The notes under the pieces were generated by a model that ran no database searches, was not told where the DNA came from, and saw only the letters and a list, made by a program, of their open reading frames with translations. From contig NZ_RZMY01000018.1 of the NCBI RefSeq assembly GCF_003992615.1, forward strand, positions 412,201 to 476,200: 64,000 bases of DNA, read 5' to 3'. Positions 43,355-53,392 of this stretch are shown here, piece after piece. Position 1 is the first letter of the stretch; every line of letters begins with the position of its first letter. The DNA comes from Flagellimonas beolgyonensis. Lineage in GTDB: Bacteria > Bacteroidota > Bacteroidia > Flavobacteriales > Flavobacteriaceae. The position numbers were made by a program, and so were the translations under genes.

Positions 43355-45427
43355 TCAGTCCATTAAAATCTCCAGGATCTGTATGGCTGCCTCGGCTATT
43401 TTGGTGCCTGGACCGAACACTGCCACAGCACCATGGTCCAACAGATGCTGGTAATCCTGTTTGGGGATGACACCACCCACGATAACCATAATATCTTCGC
43501 GACCGTATTTTTTCAATTCTTGGACCACTTCGGGGACCAAGGTCTTGTGTCCACCTGCCAAAGATGAAATACCTAAAATATGTACATCGTTTTCCACAGC
43601 TTGCTTGGCCACCTCGGCCGGAGTCTGGAACAAGGGTCCGATATCCACATCAAAGCCCAAATCGGCATAGCCAGTGGCCACTACTTTGGCACCGCGATCA
43701 TGCCCGTCCTGGCCCATTTTTGCTACCATAATCCGGGGTCTTCGCCCTTCCTGCTGTGCAAAGTCATCGGCCATTTTTCGGGCCTTGCTGAAACTCTCGT
43801 CGTTTTTGATTTCTTTGGAATACACTCCGGTAAAGGATTGGATTTTGGCTTTGTACCGACCAAAGGCACTTTCCATGGCATCGCTTATTTCGCCCAGGGT
43901 AGCACGTTCTTTGGCGGCTTTTACGGCTAAAGCTAGCAAATTTCCTCGGTCGCCCGTATTTTCCATGGCTTTTTTGCTTGCGGTGCGAATCGCCTCCAAT
44001 GCTTGCTCCACGGCTTCTGAATTGCGGGTGGATTTGATTTGTTGAAGTCGTTCCATTTGTTGTTTGCGCACCTTGGCGTTATCCACCTCCAAAATCTGAA
44101 GGTCGTCCTCATTTTCCAGTTGGTATTTGTTCACGCCCACGATCACATCCTGTCCGCTATCGATTCGGGCTTGTTTTTTGGCCGCTGCCTCTTCAATGCG
44201 CATTTTGGGTATGCCGGCTTCGATGGCTTTGGTCATACCCCCCAATTTTTCCACTTCTTCGATTAATTTCCAAGCTTTTTCTGCAATTTCGTGGGTCAGT
44301 TTTTCAACTACATGGCTACCTGCCCAAGGATCAACCGTTCGGGTGATGTTGGTTTCCAATTGCAGATATAGCTGGGTGTTTCGTGCAATACGGGCCGAAA
44401 AATCGGTCGGCAATGCTATGGCTTCGTCCAAGGCGTTGGTATGCAGGCTTTGTGTGCCTCCAAAAGCGGCTGCCATGGCTTCAATCGTAGTTCGTGCCAC
44501 ATTGTTGAACGGGTCCTGTTCCGTTAAGCTCCATCCACTGGTCTGGCTGTGGGTGCGAAGCATAAGGGATTTGTCGTTTGAAGGTTCGAACTGTTCCACC
44601 AATTTGGCCCACAACATCCGTCCGGCCCTCATTTTGGCTATTTCAGAAAAATGGTTCATTCCGATACCCCAAAAGAACGAAAGGCGTGGCGCAAAATCAT
44701 CGATTTTAAGTCCCGCCTTAATGCCTGTTCGGATGTATTCAATACCGTCGGCCAACGTATAGGCCAACTCCATGGCAGCTGGTGCTCCCGCTTCGTGCAT
44801 ATGATAGCCCGAAATGCTGATGCTGTTGAATTTGGGCATGTTTCGACTGGTGAACTCAAAAATATCGGCAACAATCTGCATGGAGGGTGTAGGCGGATAA
44901 ATGTAGGTGTTGCGCACCATGAATTCTTTCAAAATGTCGTTTTGAATAGTGCCAGCCAACTTTTCCATGGGCACGCCCTGTTCCAAAGCCGCCACAATAT
45001 AAAAGGCCATAATGGGGATAACTGCCCCGTTCATGGTCATGGAAACCGACATTTGATCTAAGGGGATCCCATCAAACAAAATCTTCATGTCCTCAACCGA
45101 GTCGATGGCCACACCTGCCTTGCCCACATCACCCACGACCCTATCGTTGTCGGAATCGTACCCACGGTGGGTAGGGAGGTCGAATGCCACGGAAAGCCCT
45201 TTTTGTCCGGCTTCCAGGTTACGACGGTAAAACGCATTGCTTTCCTCAGCGGTTGAAAATCCGGCATATTGACGAATGGTCCAAGGTCGTCGAACATACA
45301 TGGTAGAGTAGGGCCCTCGCAAGAATGGGGAAATGCCTGCCGCAAAATCTTCGTGTCCGTATGTTTGTGTCTTGACTGCCCTTGATTGGTCAGCCAATTC
45401 TAGGTGTTGAAGGTCTTTTCTACTCAT
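43355..45427 (-). CDS. mutB: Methylmalonyl-CoA mutase, large subunit
   Basis: This B12-dependent enzyme interconverts methylmalonyl-CoA and succinyl-CoA. The protein of about 690 residues has the barrel domain ([48 protein letters not shown]) and the C-terminal cobalamin domain with GQDGHDRG, His 576 being the cobalt ligand, followed by [13 protein letters not shown] place the start at ATG 45427 ([11 protein letters not shown]), which overlaps the mutA stop by 8 bases. The longer frame adds a basic stretch not found in the family. Confidence 0.95.
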   Translation of the reverse strand: MSRKDLQHLELADQSRAVKTQTYGHEDFAAGISPFLRGPYSTMYVRRPWTIRQYAGFSTAEESNAFYRRNLEAGQKGLSVAFDLPTHRGYDSDNDRVVGDVGKAGVAIDSVEDMKILFDGIPLDQMSVSMTMNGAVIPIMAFYIVAALEQGVPMEKLAGTIQNDILKEFMVRNTYIYPPTPSMQIVADIFEFTSRNMPKFNSISISGYHMHEAGAPAAMELAYTLADGIEYIRTGIKAGLKIDDFAPRLSFFWGIGMNHFSEIAKMRAGRMLWAKLVEQFEPSNDKSLMLRTHSQTSGWSLTEQDPFNNVARTTIEAMAAAFGGTQSLHTNALDEAIALPTDFSARIARNTQLYLQLETNITRTVDPWAGSHVVEKLTHEIAEKAWKLIEEVEKLGGMTKAIEAGIPKMRIEEAAAKKQARIDSGQDVIVGVNKYQLENEDDLQILEVDNAKVRKQQMERLQQIKSTRNSEAVEQALEAIRTASKKAMENTGDRGNLLALAVKAAKERATLGEISDAMESAFGRYKAKIQSFTGVYSKEIKNDESFSKARKMADDFAQQEGRRPRIMVAKMGQDGHDRGAKVVATGYADLGFDVDIGPLFQTPAEVAKQAVENDVHILGISSLAGGHKTLVPEVVQELKKYGREDIMVIVGGVIPKQDYQHLLDHGAVAVFGPGTKIAEAAIQILEILMD

Positions 45428-46808
45428 TGTCCAATCTTTTTTGTTCCGAGGCTTCGGCCAATCGTTTTTCGATGATGGGCTCCACAAGGGTTTTACGGGG
45501 TTGGGTTTTCACGAACGGATACAGTTCCAAATCATCTTTCATGCGATCCTGGGGATTGGGGTATTTATTGGTCCCCAGTGCGATGATCTTTCCTGTGTCA
45601 AAAAGTTCCTGTTCCTTTTGGGCACTTTCCTTGATTTTTTGTTGGATGGTGCCTTTTTTCAAGGCAGCTAAAAATCCACCGGAGGCTTCAATTTGTTTGA
45701 ACAAGGCCAGGGCTTTTTCAGCAAATTGCTGGGTAAGGGACTCAATATAATAGGCACCTTCCGAAATTTGTGAAGCTTCTTGGAAATAGGCTTCTTCCTT
45801 TAATAATAGTAGTTGGTTTCGAGCTATGCGTTCCCCAAATGCATTGTCTTTGTGGTAGATGGCATCATAAGGCAGATTGCAAACCGTGTCGGCGCCACCC
45901 AGAACAGCCGACATACATTCGGATGTGGTGCGCAGCATATTCACGTTGTAATCGTACAAGGTTTTGTTGCGTTTGGAAGGCAAGGCCCAAATGTGGCAAT
46001 CATTGTTCAGATCATAGGCGAGTGTTAGGCTTTTCCAAAGCCAGCGCAGCGCCCTCAATTTGGCTATTTCAAAGAAATAGTTGTTGCCGATGGCTACTTT
46101 AAAGGTAATATTGAACGACTTTTCGATTGCGCCCGTGGTTGCCAAATGATTGAGGTATTCATTGGCATGTGCCATGGCATAGGCCAATTGTTGCACTTTG
46201 TTGGCGCCGGCATTTTCATACAATGCTAAGTCTACCGATACCGCGGATTCAACGCCATGACTGTTGGCCAATTGAAGGATATTCGCCAAAATACGATGGT
46301 CTTCCTCTAGATTATGATACCAGTTACCCTCTTGGGCCAAATTTCCGATCAGGTCAATGTTGAGGTACATCTTCGCTTGTTTGCCTTTAGTGAACGCCAA
46401 TAATTTCTGAATCGGCTCAATTGCCAAAAATTGAAACTGAAAATGTAACGGTACCTTGGCTAAATCGATTTCGTGCAGTAGCACAGAAAAATCAATGGAT
46501 TCGTTGGGAATGATCAAAAGTAGACTCTCCACGCCTTTTTGAAGGATTTCTTTGGCTTTGGCATTGGCTTTTTGCGCATCCCCACAGAAAATAGATTGGG
46601 CAATTTTCCATGAATGTCCTGCGGATGTTGAAGGCAGAGCGGTTTTTAAATCCTCCCCATTATAAAACGGTTTTACCTTGATGCCTTCCAGCGATTCCCA
46701 AACAAGGGCCTCGTTATAATCGGCGCCTTTCAGGTCATATTGGATCTGTTGTTTCCACTGTTTCGCGGAGATTTTGGGAAAATGTTCAAAAAGGCCGGTG
46801 TTACTCAT
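45420..46808 (-). CDS. mutA: Methylmalonyl-CoA mutase, small subunit
   Basis: This 462-residue subunit has a mutase-like barrel ([42 protein letters not shown]-type [24 protein letters not shown]) but no C-terminal B12 domain. Like other non-catalytic small subunits, it serves structure and assembly. It is somewhat shorter than the actinobacterial subunit because the C-terminal domain is missing. The gene overlaps ftsB upstream and mutB downstream by 8 bases each, showing tight coupling. Confidence 0.93.
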   Translation of the reverse strand: MSNTGLFEHFPKISAKQWKQQIQYDLKGADYNEALVWESLEGIKVKPFYNGEDLKTALPSTSAGHSWKIAQSIFCGDAQKANAKAKEILQKGVESLLLIIPNESIDFSVLLHEIDLAKVPLHFQFQFLAIEPIQKLLAFTKGKQAKMYLNIDLIGNLAQEGNWYHNLEEDHRILANILQLANSHGVESAVSVDLALYENAGANKVQQLAYAMAHANEYLNHLATTGAIEKSFNITFKVAIGNNYFFEIAKLRALRWLWKSLTLAYDLNNDCHIWALPSKRNKTLYDYNVNMLRTTSECMSAVLGGADTVCNLPYDAIYHKDNAFGERIARNQLLLLKEEAYFQEASQISEGAYYIESLTQQFAEKALALFKQIEASGGFLAALKKGTIQQKIKESAQKEQELFDTGKIIALGTNKYPNPQDRMKDDLELYPFVKTQPRKTLVEPIIEKRLAEASEQKRLDNE

Positions 46809-47133
46809 CTTGTTTTTGCTTTAGGCTGTCTTCGTATTCGATCAGGAATATTTCTTCCTTGTCTTTTTTCATGTAATATTTTTCCCTGGCGAGTTTTTCA
46901 AGCTCCTTCTCATCCGACATTTTCTTGAGGACCTCGCGATCCTTTTCAATCTCTCCCTTTAAAAAATCCTTCTGCTTTTCCAGCTTCTTGATTTCGTTGC
47001 GCAATTCCATATGGATCAAAAGTGAGTTGGTATCGAAAAAGGCCATCCAAATCACAAAAATTGTAAGGACCAACACATAGGTATTGGTCATCACCTTGAA
47101 CCATTTTTTTTGTCGGAGTGCTTTTAGGCCCAT
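46801..47133 (-). CDS. ftsB: FtsB/DivIC-type septum formation initiator
   Basis: This 110-residue bitopic membrane protein has a short basic cytoplasmic N-terminus, one membrane helix (VMTNTYVLVLTIFVIWMAFF) and an extracytoplasmic coiled coil (LRNEIKKLEKQKDFLKGEIE) with the family ELEKLAREKYYMKK motif. FtsB/DivIC joins FtsL and FtsQ in the divisome. It overlaps udk by 10 bases and mutA by 8. The coupling of a division gene to a propionate pathway gene looks positional rather than functional. Confidence 0.9.
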   Translation of the reverse strand: MGLKALRQKKWFKVMTNTYVLVLTIFVIWMAFFDTNSLLIHMELRNEIKKLEKQKDFLKGEIEKDREVLKKMSDEKELEKLAREKYYMKKDKEEIFLIEYEDSLKQKQDE

Positions 47134-47744
47134 TTTTCAGCCAGTTTATTGTTGATGATGGTTCGGACAATGTCGATGGCCACCGTGTTGTAATGGTTGT
47201 TCGGGATAATGATGTCTGCAAATTCCTTGGATGGCTCTATAAATTGTTCGTGCATGGGTTTCACAGCGGTCTGGTACCGGGTCAAAACCTTGTCCAGGTC
47301 ATGTCCACGCTCCCGAATATCCCTTTGTAAACGGCGTATCAAACGTTCATCAGAATCGGCATGTACATAGATTTTGATATCGAACATATCCCGTAATGAA
47401 GGGTTGCTCAACACCAAAATACCTTCCACGATCATCACCTTTTTGGGCGAGGTGGATATGGTTTCGTCCAATCGTGTCTCCTCCACAAAGGAATAAATCG
47501 GAGTTTCTATGGTTTGGCCCTGCCGCAATTGTTCCAAATGGGCGATCAAAAGGTCAAAATCGATGGAATTGGGATGGTCAAAATTGATTTTTGCCCGCTC
47601 TTCCCTGCTCAAATGGGAAAGGTCGTTGTAATAGGAATCCTGTGAAATGACCGCTACTTCGTTTTCTGGAAGTTGGTCCACAATTTGGTTGACCACCGTG
47701 GTTTTTCCACAGCCCGTTCCGCCAGCAATCCCTAAAATCAGCAT
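47124..47744 (-). CDS. udk: Uridine kinase
   Basis: Udk phosphorylates uridine and cytidine with ATP or GTP for pyrimidine salvage. The 206-residue protein starts MLILGIAGGTGCGKTTVVNQI with the P-loop, followed by YYNDLSHLSREERAKINFDHPNSIDFDLL, and the IVEGILVLSNPSLR and RLIRRLQRDIRERGHDLDKVL lid. It is the first gene of udk-ftsB-mutA-mutB, with a TATTTTTG box 16 bases upstream. Confidence 0.96.
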   Translation of the reverse strand: MLILGIAGGTGCGKTTVVNQIVDQLPENEVAVISQDSYYNDLSHLSREERAKINFDHPNSIDFDLLIAHLEQLRQGQTIETPIYSFVEETRLDETISTSPKKVMIVEGILVLSNPSLRDMFDIKIYVHADSDERLIRRLQRDIRERGHDLDKVLTRYQTAVKPMHEQFIEPSKEFADIIIPNNHYNTVAIDIVRTIINNKLAEKWA

Positions 47745-47760
47745 AGATGAAAATTTACCC

Positions 47761-47768
47761 CAAAAATA
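47761..47768 (-). promoter_or_regulatory. -7 box of the udk-ftsB-mutAB run
   Basis: The minus strand reads TATTTTTG, a perfect TAnnTTTG match 16 bases before the udk ATG. The -33 element is weak. Confidence 0.5.
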
Positions 47769-47871
47769 AACATTTGATTAGATCTGAACGCTTGTTAACA
47801 GAATACATAATTAGGCATGACCCAATTCATAAACCATGATCATTATCATAACCTTGCCAAGTTAAAGGCCA

Positions 47872-47879
47872 TAGCTTTG
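47872..47879 (+). promoter_or_regulatory. Candidate -7 box of the carboxylase operon
   Basis: TAGCTTTG matches TAnnTTTG, with a TTG at 47854-47856 only 15 bases upstream. The leader to ATG 47937 would be about 50 bases. Confidence 0.4.
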
Positions 47880-47936
47880 TGGAATTCTAATGCTTTCGTC
47901 TTATCTTTAACCAGCTAACCTGTGGAAACACTATTT

Positions 47937-48422
47937 ATGGACAATTTATTTTCGGTCAAGGTCGACCATGACTTTGATTTTAAACTTTCCAAAGACCAAA
48001 TTTCTTCCTTGGATTTGATTAAAACCGGCGACCATGCCTATCATTTCTTGAAGGATGGGGTATCCTATCACATCGAGGTTTTAAATGCCGATTTTACGGA
48101 GGGAACCTATACCATCAGCATCAATGGGAGTGAATTCGCCACTAAGATCCATACACCTTTGGATGAACTCATTGAAAAGATGGGATTTGCCTCCAATTCC
48201 AATAAGAACATCGACACCATTGAAGCACCCATGCCGGGATTGATTTTGGATATTCTGGTACAAGAGGGCCAAGAGGTGAAAGAGGACGATCAATTGGTGA
48301 TTCTGGAAGCCATGAAGATGGAGAACATCATCACATCGCCCCGAAACGGAGTCGTCAAAAAAATTGGGGTGAAACAAGGCGAGGCAGTTGACAAAAAACA
48401 ATTGTTGATCGAATTTCAATAA
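47937..48422 (+). CDS. Biotin carboxyl carrier subunit of an acyl-CoA carboxylase
   Basis: This protein of about 161 residues has a beta-rich N-terminal part and a C-terminal biotinyl domain (residues ~88-161) with MPGLILDILVQEGQEV and the biotinylation site EAMKMEN, Lys 127. It carries carboxybiotin between the two other subunits encoded next. ATG 47937 is preferred; a GTG at 47922 in the same frame would add five residues. With a biotin carboxylase and a carboxyltransferase downstream and methylmalonyl-CoA mutase across the divergent spacer, propionyl-CoA carboxylation is the likely reaction. Confidence 0.9.
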   Translation: MDNLFSVKVDHDFDFKLSKDQISSLDLIKTGDHAYHFLKDGVSYHIEVLNADFTEGTYTISINGSEFATKIHTPLDELIEKMGFASNSNKNIDTIEAPMPGLILDILVQEGQEVKEDDQLVILEAMKMENIITSPRNGVVKKIGVKQGEAVDKKQLLIEFQ

Positions 48423-48428
48423 AACAGC

Positions 48429-49871
48429 ATGAAAAAAATATTGATTGCCAACCGTGGTGAAATTGCAGTGCGGGTAATGAAAACGGCAAAAAAGATGGGT
48501 ATTCGTACCGTGGCCGTTTTTTCAACGGCAGACCGAAATGCGCCCCACGTCCAGTTTGCGGATGAGGCCGTTTGCATCGGTGAAGCGCCCTCCAACCAAT
48601 CCTACTTGCGGGGCGACAAGATCATAGCGGTGGCCAAGGAATTGAACGTGGATGGGATCCATCCGGGCTACGGATTTTTGAGTGAGAATGCAGATTTTGC
48701 CGAAGCTGTCGAGAAGAGTGGTATTACGTTCATCGGTCCCAAGTCCAAGGCGATTCGGATCATGGGTAGCAAATTGGCGGCCAAAGAAGCGGTTAAAGCC
48801 TATAATATTCCTATGGTGCCCGGTATCGACGAAGCCATTTCGGATGTCGAAAAGGCCCGTGAAATTGCCAATGAAGTGGGCTATCCCATTTTGATCAAAG
48901 CATCGGCCGGTGGGGGAGGAAAAGGTATGCGGATCGTGGAGAAAGAGGCCGATCTCGAATCAGGAATGAAAAGGGCCATCAGTGAAGCCACTTCCGCTTT
49001 TGGTGATGGATCTGTTTTTGTGGAAAAATATGTGAAATCCCCACGACACATCGAGGTGCAGGTCATGGCAGATACCCATGGCAATGTATTGCACTTTTTT
49101 GAACGGGAATGTAGCGTGCAACGTCGTCATCAAAAAGTGGTGGAAGAAGCCCCTTCCTCTATTTTAACGCCCGAAAAAAGGAAAGAAATGGGTATTGCCG
49201 CAACCAAAGTGGCCAAGGCTTGCGATTATATCGGGGCAGGTACCGTGGAGTTTCTTATGGATGCCGATCATAATTACTACTTTTTGGAAATGAACACCCG
49301 ATTGCAGGTGGAACATCCGGTGACCGAACTGATCACCGGTGTCGATTTGGTGGAACTGCAGATTAAAGTCGCCCGTGGTGAAGAACTGCCCATGAAACAA
49401 GAAGACCTAAAAATTAAAGGACATGCCGTGGAACTCAGGGTGTATGCCGAAGACCCATTGAACGATTTCCTTCCCAGTGTGGGGAATTTGGAAACCTACC
49501 AACTTCCTGTGGGAGAAGGTGTTCGGGTGGACAATGGTTTTGTGGAAGGCATGGACATTCCCATTTATTACGATCCCATGTTGTCCAAGTTGATCACGTA
49601 TGGGCAGACGCGTGAGGAAGCCATCGAACTGATGCTCGAGGCCATCAACAATTATAAAGTTAAAGGGGTGCAGACCACTTTGCCGTTCGGAAGTTTTGTT
49701 TTTGCCCATGAGGCATTTCGTTCGGGGAATTTTGACACTCACTTTGTAAAAAATTATTATGCTCCGGAAATGATTCACGAGGCCAAGGCCAAGATGGCCG
49801 AGGTGGCAGCTCTAATGGCGCTTCACCAATTTCTGGAAGACCAAAAAATAGTACGATTACCTTCAAATTGA
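48429..49871 (+). CDS. Biotin carboxylase subunit of acyl-CoA carboxylase
   Basis: This 480-residue ATP-grasp enzyme carboxylates biotin with bicarbonate and ATP. Its motifs are [45 protein letters not shown] (ATP lid), [37 protein letters not shown] and the C-terminal [12 protein letters not shown]. The length is right for a stand-alone subunit, as in AccC. It starts 6 bases after the carrier subunit and belongs to a PCC-type operon rather than the acetyl-CoA carboxylase of fatty acid synthesis, by gene context. Confidence 0.95.
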   Translation: MKKILIANRGEIAVRVMKTAKKMGIRTVAVFSTADRNAPHVQFADEAVCIGEAPSNQSYLRGDKIIAVAKELNVDGIHPGYGFLSENADFAEAVEKSGITFIGPKSKAIRIMGSKLAAKEAVKAYNIPMVPGIDEAISDVEKAREIANEVGYPILIKASAGGGGKGMRIVEKEADLESGMKRAISEATSAFGDGSVFVEKYVKSPRHIEVQVMADTHGNVLHFFERECSVQRRHQKVVEEAPSSILTPEKRKEMGIAATKVAKACDYIGAGTVEFLMDADHNYYFLEMNTRLQVEHPVTELITGVDLVELQIKVARGEELPMKQEDLKIKGHAVELRVYAEDPLNDFLPSVGNLETYQLPVGEGVRVDNGFVEGMDIPIYYDPMLSKLITYGQTREEAIELMLEAINNYKVKGVQTTLPFGSFVFAHEAFRSGNFDTHFVKNYYAPEMIHEAKAKMAEVAALMALHQFLEDQKIVRLPSN

Positions 49872-49876
49872 ACCCA

Positions 49877-51418
49877 ATGGAACCCAAGATAAAAGCACTT
49901 CAGGATAAAATAGCCCAAGCACACCTTGGTGGTGGTGAAAAGCGAATCGAGAAGCAACATCAAAAGAAAAAATTGACCGCCCGTGAACGTATCCTTTATT
50001 TTTTGGATGAAGGCTCGTTCGAGGAAATGGGAATTTTAGTCACCCACCGTACCACCGATTTTGGGATGGACAAAGAAGTCTATTACGGTGATGGTGTGGT
50101 TACGGGCTACGGAACCGTAAACGGTAGGTTGGTCTATGTGTATGCCCAGGATTTTACCGTTTTTGGAGGTGCATTGTCCGAAACCCATGCCGAAAAAATT
50201 TGCAAGGTGATGGACCTCGCCATGAAGGTGGGGGCTCCGGTCATCGGATTGAATGACTCAGGGGGTGCCCGTATTCAAGAAGGGGTGCGATCTCTGGGTG
50301 GCTATGCCGATATTTTCTATCGCAATGTTCAGGCTTCTGGGGTTATTCCCCAAATATCTGCCATAATGGGCCCATGTGCGGGCGGGGCGGTGTATTCGCC
50401 AGCGATGACAGATTTCATCATCATGGTGGAGGAGACCAGCTATATGTTTGTTACCGGTCCGAACGTGGTCAAAACGGTGACTAATGAAGAAGTAACGTCC
50501 GAGGAATTGGGAGGCGCCAGTACCCATGCCGTTAAATCCGGGGTTGCACATCGAACGGCTGCGAACGATGCTGCTTGTTTGGACGACATCAGAAAATTGT
50601 TGGATTATTTACCACAGAACAATACCGAACCCCCTGCTTTGAAACCCTATATTTTGGGTGATGAGATTCGGGAACAACTCTCCGGTATTGTTCCGGACAA
50701 TCCGAACAAGCCATACGATATGCACGATGTGATCAAGGGCATTATCGATGCGGATTCCTTCTACGAAATCCATAAGGATTATGCCGAGAACATCATCACA
50801 GGTTTTGCCCGATTGGGAGGTCGAAGTATCGGTATCATTGCGAACCAACCTATGTTTTTGGCGGGAGTGTTGGGAGTAAAAAGTTCAAGAAAAGCCGCAC
50901 GGTTTACCCGTTTCTGTGATGCTTTCAATATTCCGTTGTTGGTATTGGTCGATGTGCCAGGCTTTTTGCCGGGGACCGACCAGGAGTGGAGCGGTATCAT
51001 TATGCATGGCGCCAAATTGCTGTATGCGTTGAGTGAGGCTACGGTGCCACGGGTAACGGTGATCACCCGAAAAGCCTATGGAGGGGCTTATGATGTGATG
51101 AACTCCAAACACATTGGTGCGGATTTCAACTATGCTTGGCCAACTGCTGAAATTGCGGTAATGGGAGCAAAAGGTGCCAGTGAAATCATTTTTAGGCGTG
51201 AAATTGCTGCGGCTGACGATCCTGAAGCCAAATTGAAGGAAAAGGAGAACGAATATGCTGACAAGTTTGCCAACCCCTACCGGGCGGCCCAACGAGGGTT
51301 TATCGATGAGGTAATTTTGCCCAAGGAAACCCGTAGAAAGCTATTGAAAACCTTTGCCATGCTCGAGAAGAAACAGGTACAGGCGCCCAAGCGAAAGCAC
51401 GGGAATATTCCGTTGTAA
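49877..51418 (+). CDS. Carboxyltransferase (beta) subunit of acyl-CoA carboxylase, PccB-like
   Basis: This carboxyltransferase of about 513 residues moves the carboxyl group from biotin to an acyl-CoA. It shows [82 protein letters not shown] and [18 protein letters not shown]. These fit the propionyl-CoA type closely. I use ATG 49877; a TTG three codons earlier is less likely. The operon ends here, followed by a spacer that contains only a small membrane frame. Confidence 0.94.
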   Translation: MEPKIKALQDKIAQAHLGGGEKRIEKQHQKKKLTARERILYFLDEGSFEEMGILVTHRTTDFGMDKEVYYGDGVVTGYGTVNGRLVYVYAQDFTVFGGALSETHAEKICKVMDLAMKVGAPVIGLNDSGGARIQEGVRSLGGYADIFYRNVQASGVIPQISAIMGPCAGGAVYSPAMTDFIIMVEETSYMFVTGPNVVKTVTNEEVTSEELGGASTHAVKSGVAHRTAANDAACLDDIRKLLDYLPQNNTEPPALKPYILGDEIREQLSGIVPDNPNKPYDMHDVIKGIIDADSFYEIHKDYAENIITGFARLGGRSIGIIANQPMFLAGVLGVKSSRKAARFTRFCDAFNIPLLVLVDVPGFLPGTDQEWSGIIMHGAKLLYALSEATVPRVTVITRKAYGGAYDVMNSKHIGADFNYAWPTAEIAVMGAKGASEIIFRREIAAADDPEAKLKEKENEYADKFANPYRAAQRGFIDEVILPKETRRKLLKTFAMLEKKQVQAPKRKHGNIPL

Positions 51419-51451
51419 TAGAACTTCTTTGAATGGGAATCAATAAAGGAC

Positions 51452-51670
51452 TTGTTTGTTGGAATTTTAAATGATTACCCAATTGCTACTGGAATTTATT
51501 TAATCATTTTGGGAATATTATTGCTATTGTATCGATTGGGCAAGAAAGATTCCTTTAAAATGAAAGATTATAATATCTTTTCTTGGAAAGTGTTGGTTAA
51601 TACTTGGGCGGTAATCATCATTATTTTAATGATGGGCTTGTTTTTATTAACAAGAAATATAAGTTTTTGA
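51452..51670 (+). CDS. Small two-helix membrane protein without an ATG start
   Basis: The frame runs from a TAG stop at 51419-51421 and encodes two strong membrane helices: IATGIYLIILGILLLLYRLG and WAVIIIILMMGLFLLTR, with a basic loop between. No ATG precedes the first helix. A TTG at 51452 or an unusual ATA would have to serve, and the codons before it (FFEWESIKDL) also look protein-like. Either a non-ATG start is used or the gene is a 5'-truncated remnant. It lies 31 bases after the carboxylase operon and just before the GIY-YIG repeat element. Confidence 0.45.
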   Translation: MFVGILNDYPIATGIYLIILGILLLLYRLGKKDSFKMKDYNIFSWKVLVNTWAVIIIILMMGLFLLTRNISF

Positions 51671-51685
51671 GCAGAAGCGAGGATT

Positions 51686-51710
51686 TGTCATGTCGAGCGC
51701 GGTCGAGACA
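51686..51710 (+). repeat. GIY-YIG-associated repeat, copy 1
   Basis: This is a 25-base sequence beginning TGTCATGTCGAGCGC and ending GGTCGAGACA, with an imperfect internal dyad (TCGA on both sides of a GC core). It matches copy 2 (52060-52084, other strand) at 23 of 25 positions. The two lie in inverted orientation around the GIY-YIG gene. Confidence 0.85.
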
Positions 51711-51728
51711 TTTTATACAGTCGAGCCC

Positions 51729-52049
51729 TCATTCATGTTTCGGTTTATACTTATAATGTGAGGCATTTCTACATTCCGATAGAATTTGCAATAGATTTAA
51801 ATTGCCTTCTGCGAGAGCAAGCTTCTTTTTGGCACTCCACTTTTTTATCTTCTTTTCGAAATAGATGGCTTGTAAAACATCGTTGAATTCTTGCTGAAAA
51901 ATCAGTTGGACAGGTCTTCTTTTGTACGTGAATGCGGTTTTGTTCAAACCGTTTTGGTGTTCCGAGAACCTTCTGGCCAAATTATCCGTAATGCCAGTAT
52001 AGGTTAGTCCATCAGCACATACAAGTATGTAAACATAATACTGTTTCAT
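51729..52049 (-). CDS. Small GIY-YIG nuclease-domain protein
   Basis: This protein of about 106 residues consists of one GIY-YIG domain of the UvrC N-terminal/UPF0213 type. Its motifs are YYVYILVC and TYTGITDNLARRF, with the catalytic Arg, and an acidic residue in the C-terminal helix (AIYFEKKIKKWSAKKKLALAEGN). I place the start at ATG 52049 (MKQYYVYILVC); the longer frame runs through repeat copy 2. The conserved GIY is VYI here and YIG is YTG. It is enclosed by inverted copies of a 25-base repeat, so it may be the enzyme of a small mobile-like element. Confidence 0.88.
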   Translation of the reverse strand: MKQYYVYILVCADGLTYTGITDNLARRFSEHQNGLNKTAFTYKRRPVQLIFQQEFNDVLQAIYFEKKIKKWSAKKKLALAEGNLNLLQILSECRNASHYKYKPKHE

Positions 52050-52059
52050 GATTTGGTAG

Positions 52060-52084
52060 TGTCTCGACTGCGCTCGACCTGACA
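52060..52084 (-). repeat. GIY-YIG-associated repeat, copy 2
   Basis: On the minus strand it begins TGTCAGGTCGAGCGC and ends AGTCGAGACA. It differs from copy 1 at two positions and is inverted relative to it, lying 10 bases upstream of the GIY-YIG ATG. Confidence 0.85.
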
Positions 52085-52110
52085 TCAAACATAACAAAGT
52101 TTTTAGAACA

Positions 52111-52135
52111 GGTTTCGAAATCGCTCTACCTGACA
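52111..52135 (-). repeat. GIY-YIG-associated repeat, degenerate copy 3
   Basis: On the minus strand it begins TGTCAGGTAGAGCGA and ends TTTCGAAACC. It matches copy 2 at 19 of 25 positions in the same orientation, 26 bases away. Confidence 0.6.
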
Positions 52136-52142
52136 GTAATTT

Positions 52143-53204
52143 CTAAAGAAGAACTGTTTTCCCAGTCTTGACTGATTTGTCTGCGGCCAGCACAATTTTT
52201 AGGCTGTTCACGGCATCATTTAAATGATGGGTGAGATCCCTATCATTCACAATGGCATCGTAAAAATATTCCTGTTCCAACAAACACAGGCCATCGTGGT
52301 CGGGTTCATCAGCCGTGCTTATGATTTCATCTTTTTGGGTGAAATGGCCATTTGCATCCAAATGGCTATGATGCAGTTTTAAACTGCCCGTTTTGGAATG
52401 GCCTTCAATATCATCTGAAGCTCCCTTGTCTTGATCACTGATGGAAACACAGCCCTTGGGTCCGATCACATCCTTGATGAAAAATGCGGTTTCGCTCATC
52501 ATGGGCCCCCAACCGGCTTCATACCATCCCACGGAACCATCTTCAAAGCGAACCTGAAGTTGCCCATAATTGTACATGTCGACAGCCACTTCATCCGACA
52601 ATCGAGCGCCAATGGCCGAAACACTGATGGGTTTGGAGCGTGTCATGGAGCACATCACATCCACGTAATGCACACCACAGTCCACAATGGGTGACATGGA
52701 CTGCATCAACTGTTTGTGGGTGTACCAATGCTCACCGGAACTCTGTTGGTTCAGATTCATGCGCATGACCAAGGGTTTGCCCAAGGTTTGGGCAATTTCA
52801 GTGAACTTGGCCCAAGTTGGGTGTACTCGTAAAATATAGCCGACAACCATTTTACGGCCCATTTTGTGGGCTAGATCCACTAAGGTTTGCGCCTCTTCAA
52901 CCGTCAATGCCAAAGGCTTCTCCACAAAAACATGGGCATTGGCATCCAAGGCCATTTTCACATAGGAAAAATGGGTGTCCGGATAAGTATTGATGGAAAC
53001 CACATCAGGTTGGGTGGCATTCAAGGCTTGTGCATAGTCTGAAAACGTTGGGACTCCATCCAGCTCTTTGGATAACCGTTCCCGACTTTTGGCACCTCTA
53101 CTGACCAATCCAACGAGATTAAATCCATCCAATTTGTGGTAGGCGCGGGCATGGGAAGTTCCCATATTGCCACAGCCTACAACCAACGTTTTTAATGTGC
53201 CCAT
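52143..53204 (-). CDS. Gfo/Idh/MocA-family oxidoreductase
   Basis: This 353-residue NAD(P)-dependent oxidoreductase has the N-terminal Rossmann motif VVGCGNMGTSHARAYH, DVVSINTYPDTH and the family signature HVFVEKPLAL. The C-terminal alpha/beta domain includes VDCGVHYVDVMCSM, which holds the usual catalytic His region. Substrates are commonly sugars or inositols; here it is unknown. It is a single gene, divergent from a drug-efflux transporter, and close to the cell-wall sugar cluster, though there is no operon link. Confidence 0.9.
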   Translation of the reverse strand: MGTLKTLVVGCGNMGTSHARAYHKLDGFNLVGLVSRGAKSRERLSKELDGVPTFSDYAQALNATQPDVVSINTYPDTHFSYVKMALDANAHVFVEKPLALTVEEAQTLVDLAHKMGRKMVVGYILRVHPTWAKFTEIAQTLGKPLVMRMNLNQQSSGEHWYTHKQLMQSMSPIVDCGVHYVDVMCSMTRSKPISVSAIGARLSDEVAVDMYNYGQLQVRFEDGSVGWYEAGWGPMMSETAFFIKDVIGPKGCVSISDQDKGASDDIEGHSKTGSLKLHHSHLDANGHFTQKDEIISTADEPDHDGLCLLEQEYFYDAIVNDRDLTHHLNDAVNSLKIVLAADKSVKTGKTVLL

Positions 53205-53336
53205 GGTTATGCTTATTTATCCCTTAAAGATACGGCTAATCAAAATTTTGAATAGGTCAAAAACAGGATTTGTTGCTTGCAGAACAAGTAAAACCGGACA
53301 CAATCACAAACTATAACGTTGGAAGTGTTTCCATAA

Positions 53337-53364
53337 CATTAAAGCTTTCATAAAAGCTTTAATG
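53337..53364. promoter_or_regulatory. Perfect 12-bp inverted repeat, operator candidate
   Basis: CATTAAAGCTTT (53337-53348) and AAAGCTTTAATG (53353-53364) are perfect inverted copies separated by CATA. The repeat ends 16 bases before the -7 box of the MFS gene, over the -33 region, where a repressor or activator would bind. There is no T tract, so it is not a terminator. Confidence 0.7.
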
Positions 53365-53380
53365 GTCCAAGGGGTATGCC

Positions 53381-53388
53381 TATTTTTG
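53381..53388 (+). promoter_or_regulatory. -7 box of the MFS efflux gene
   Basis: TATTTTTG matches TAnnTTTG and ends 4 bases before the ATG at 53393, so the transcript is probably leaderless. Confidence 0.6.
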
Positions 53389-53392
53389 CACC

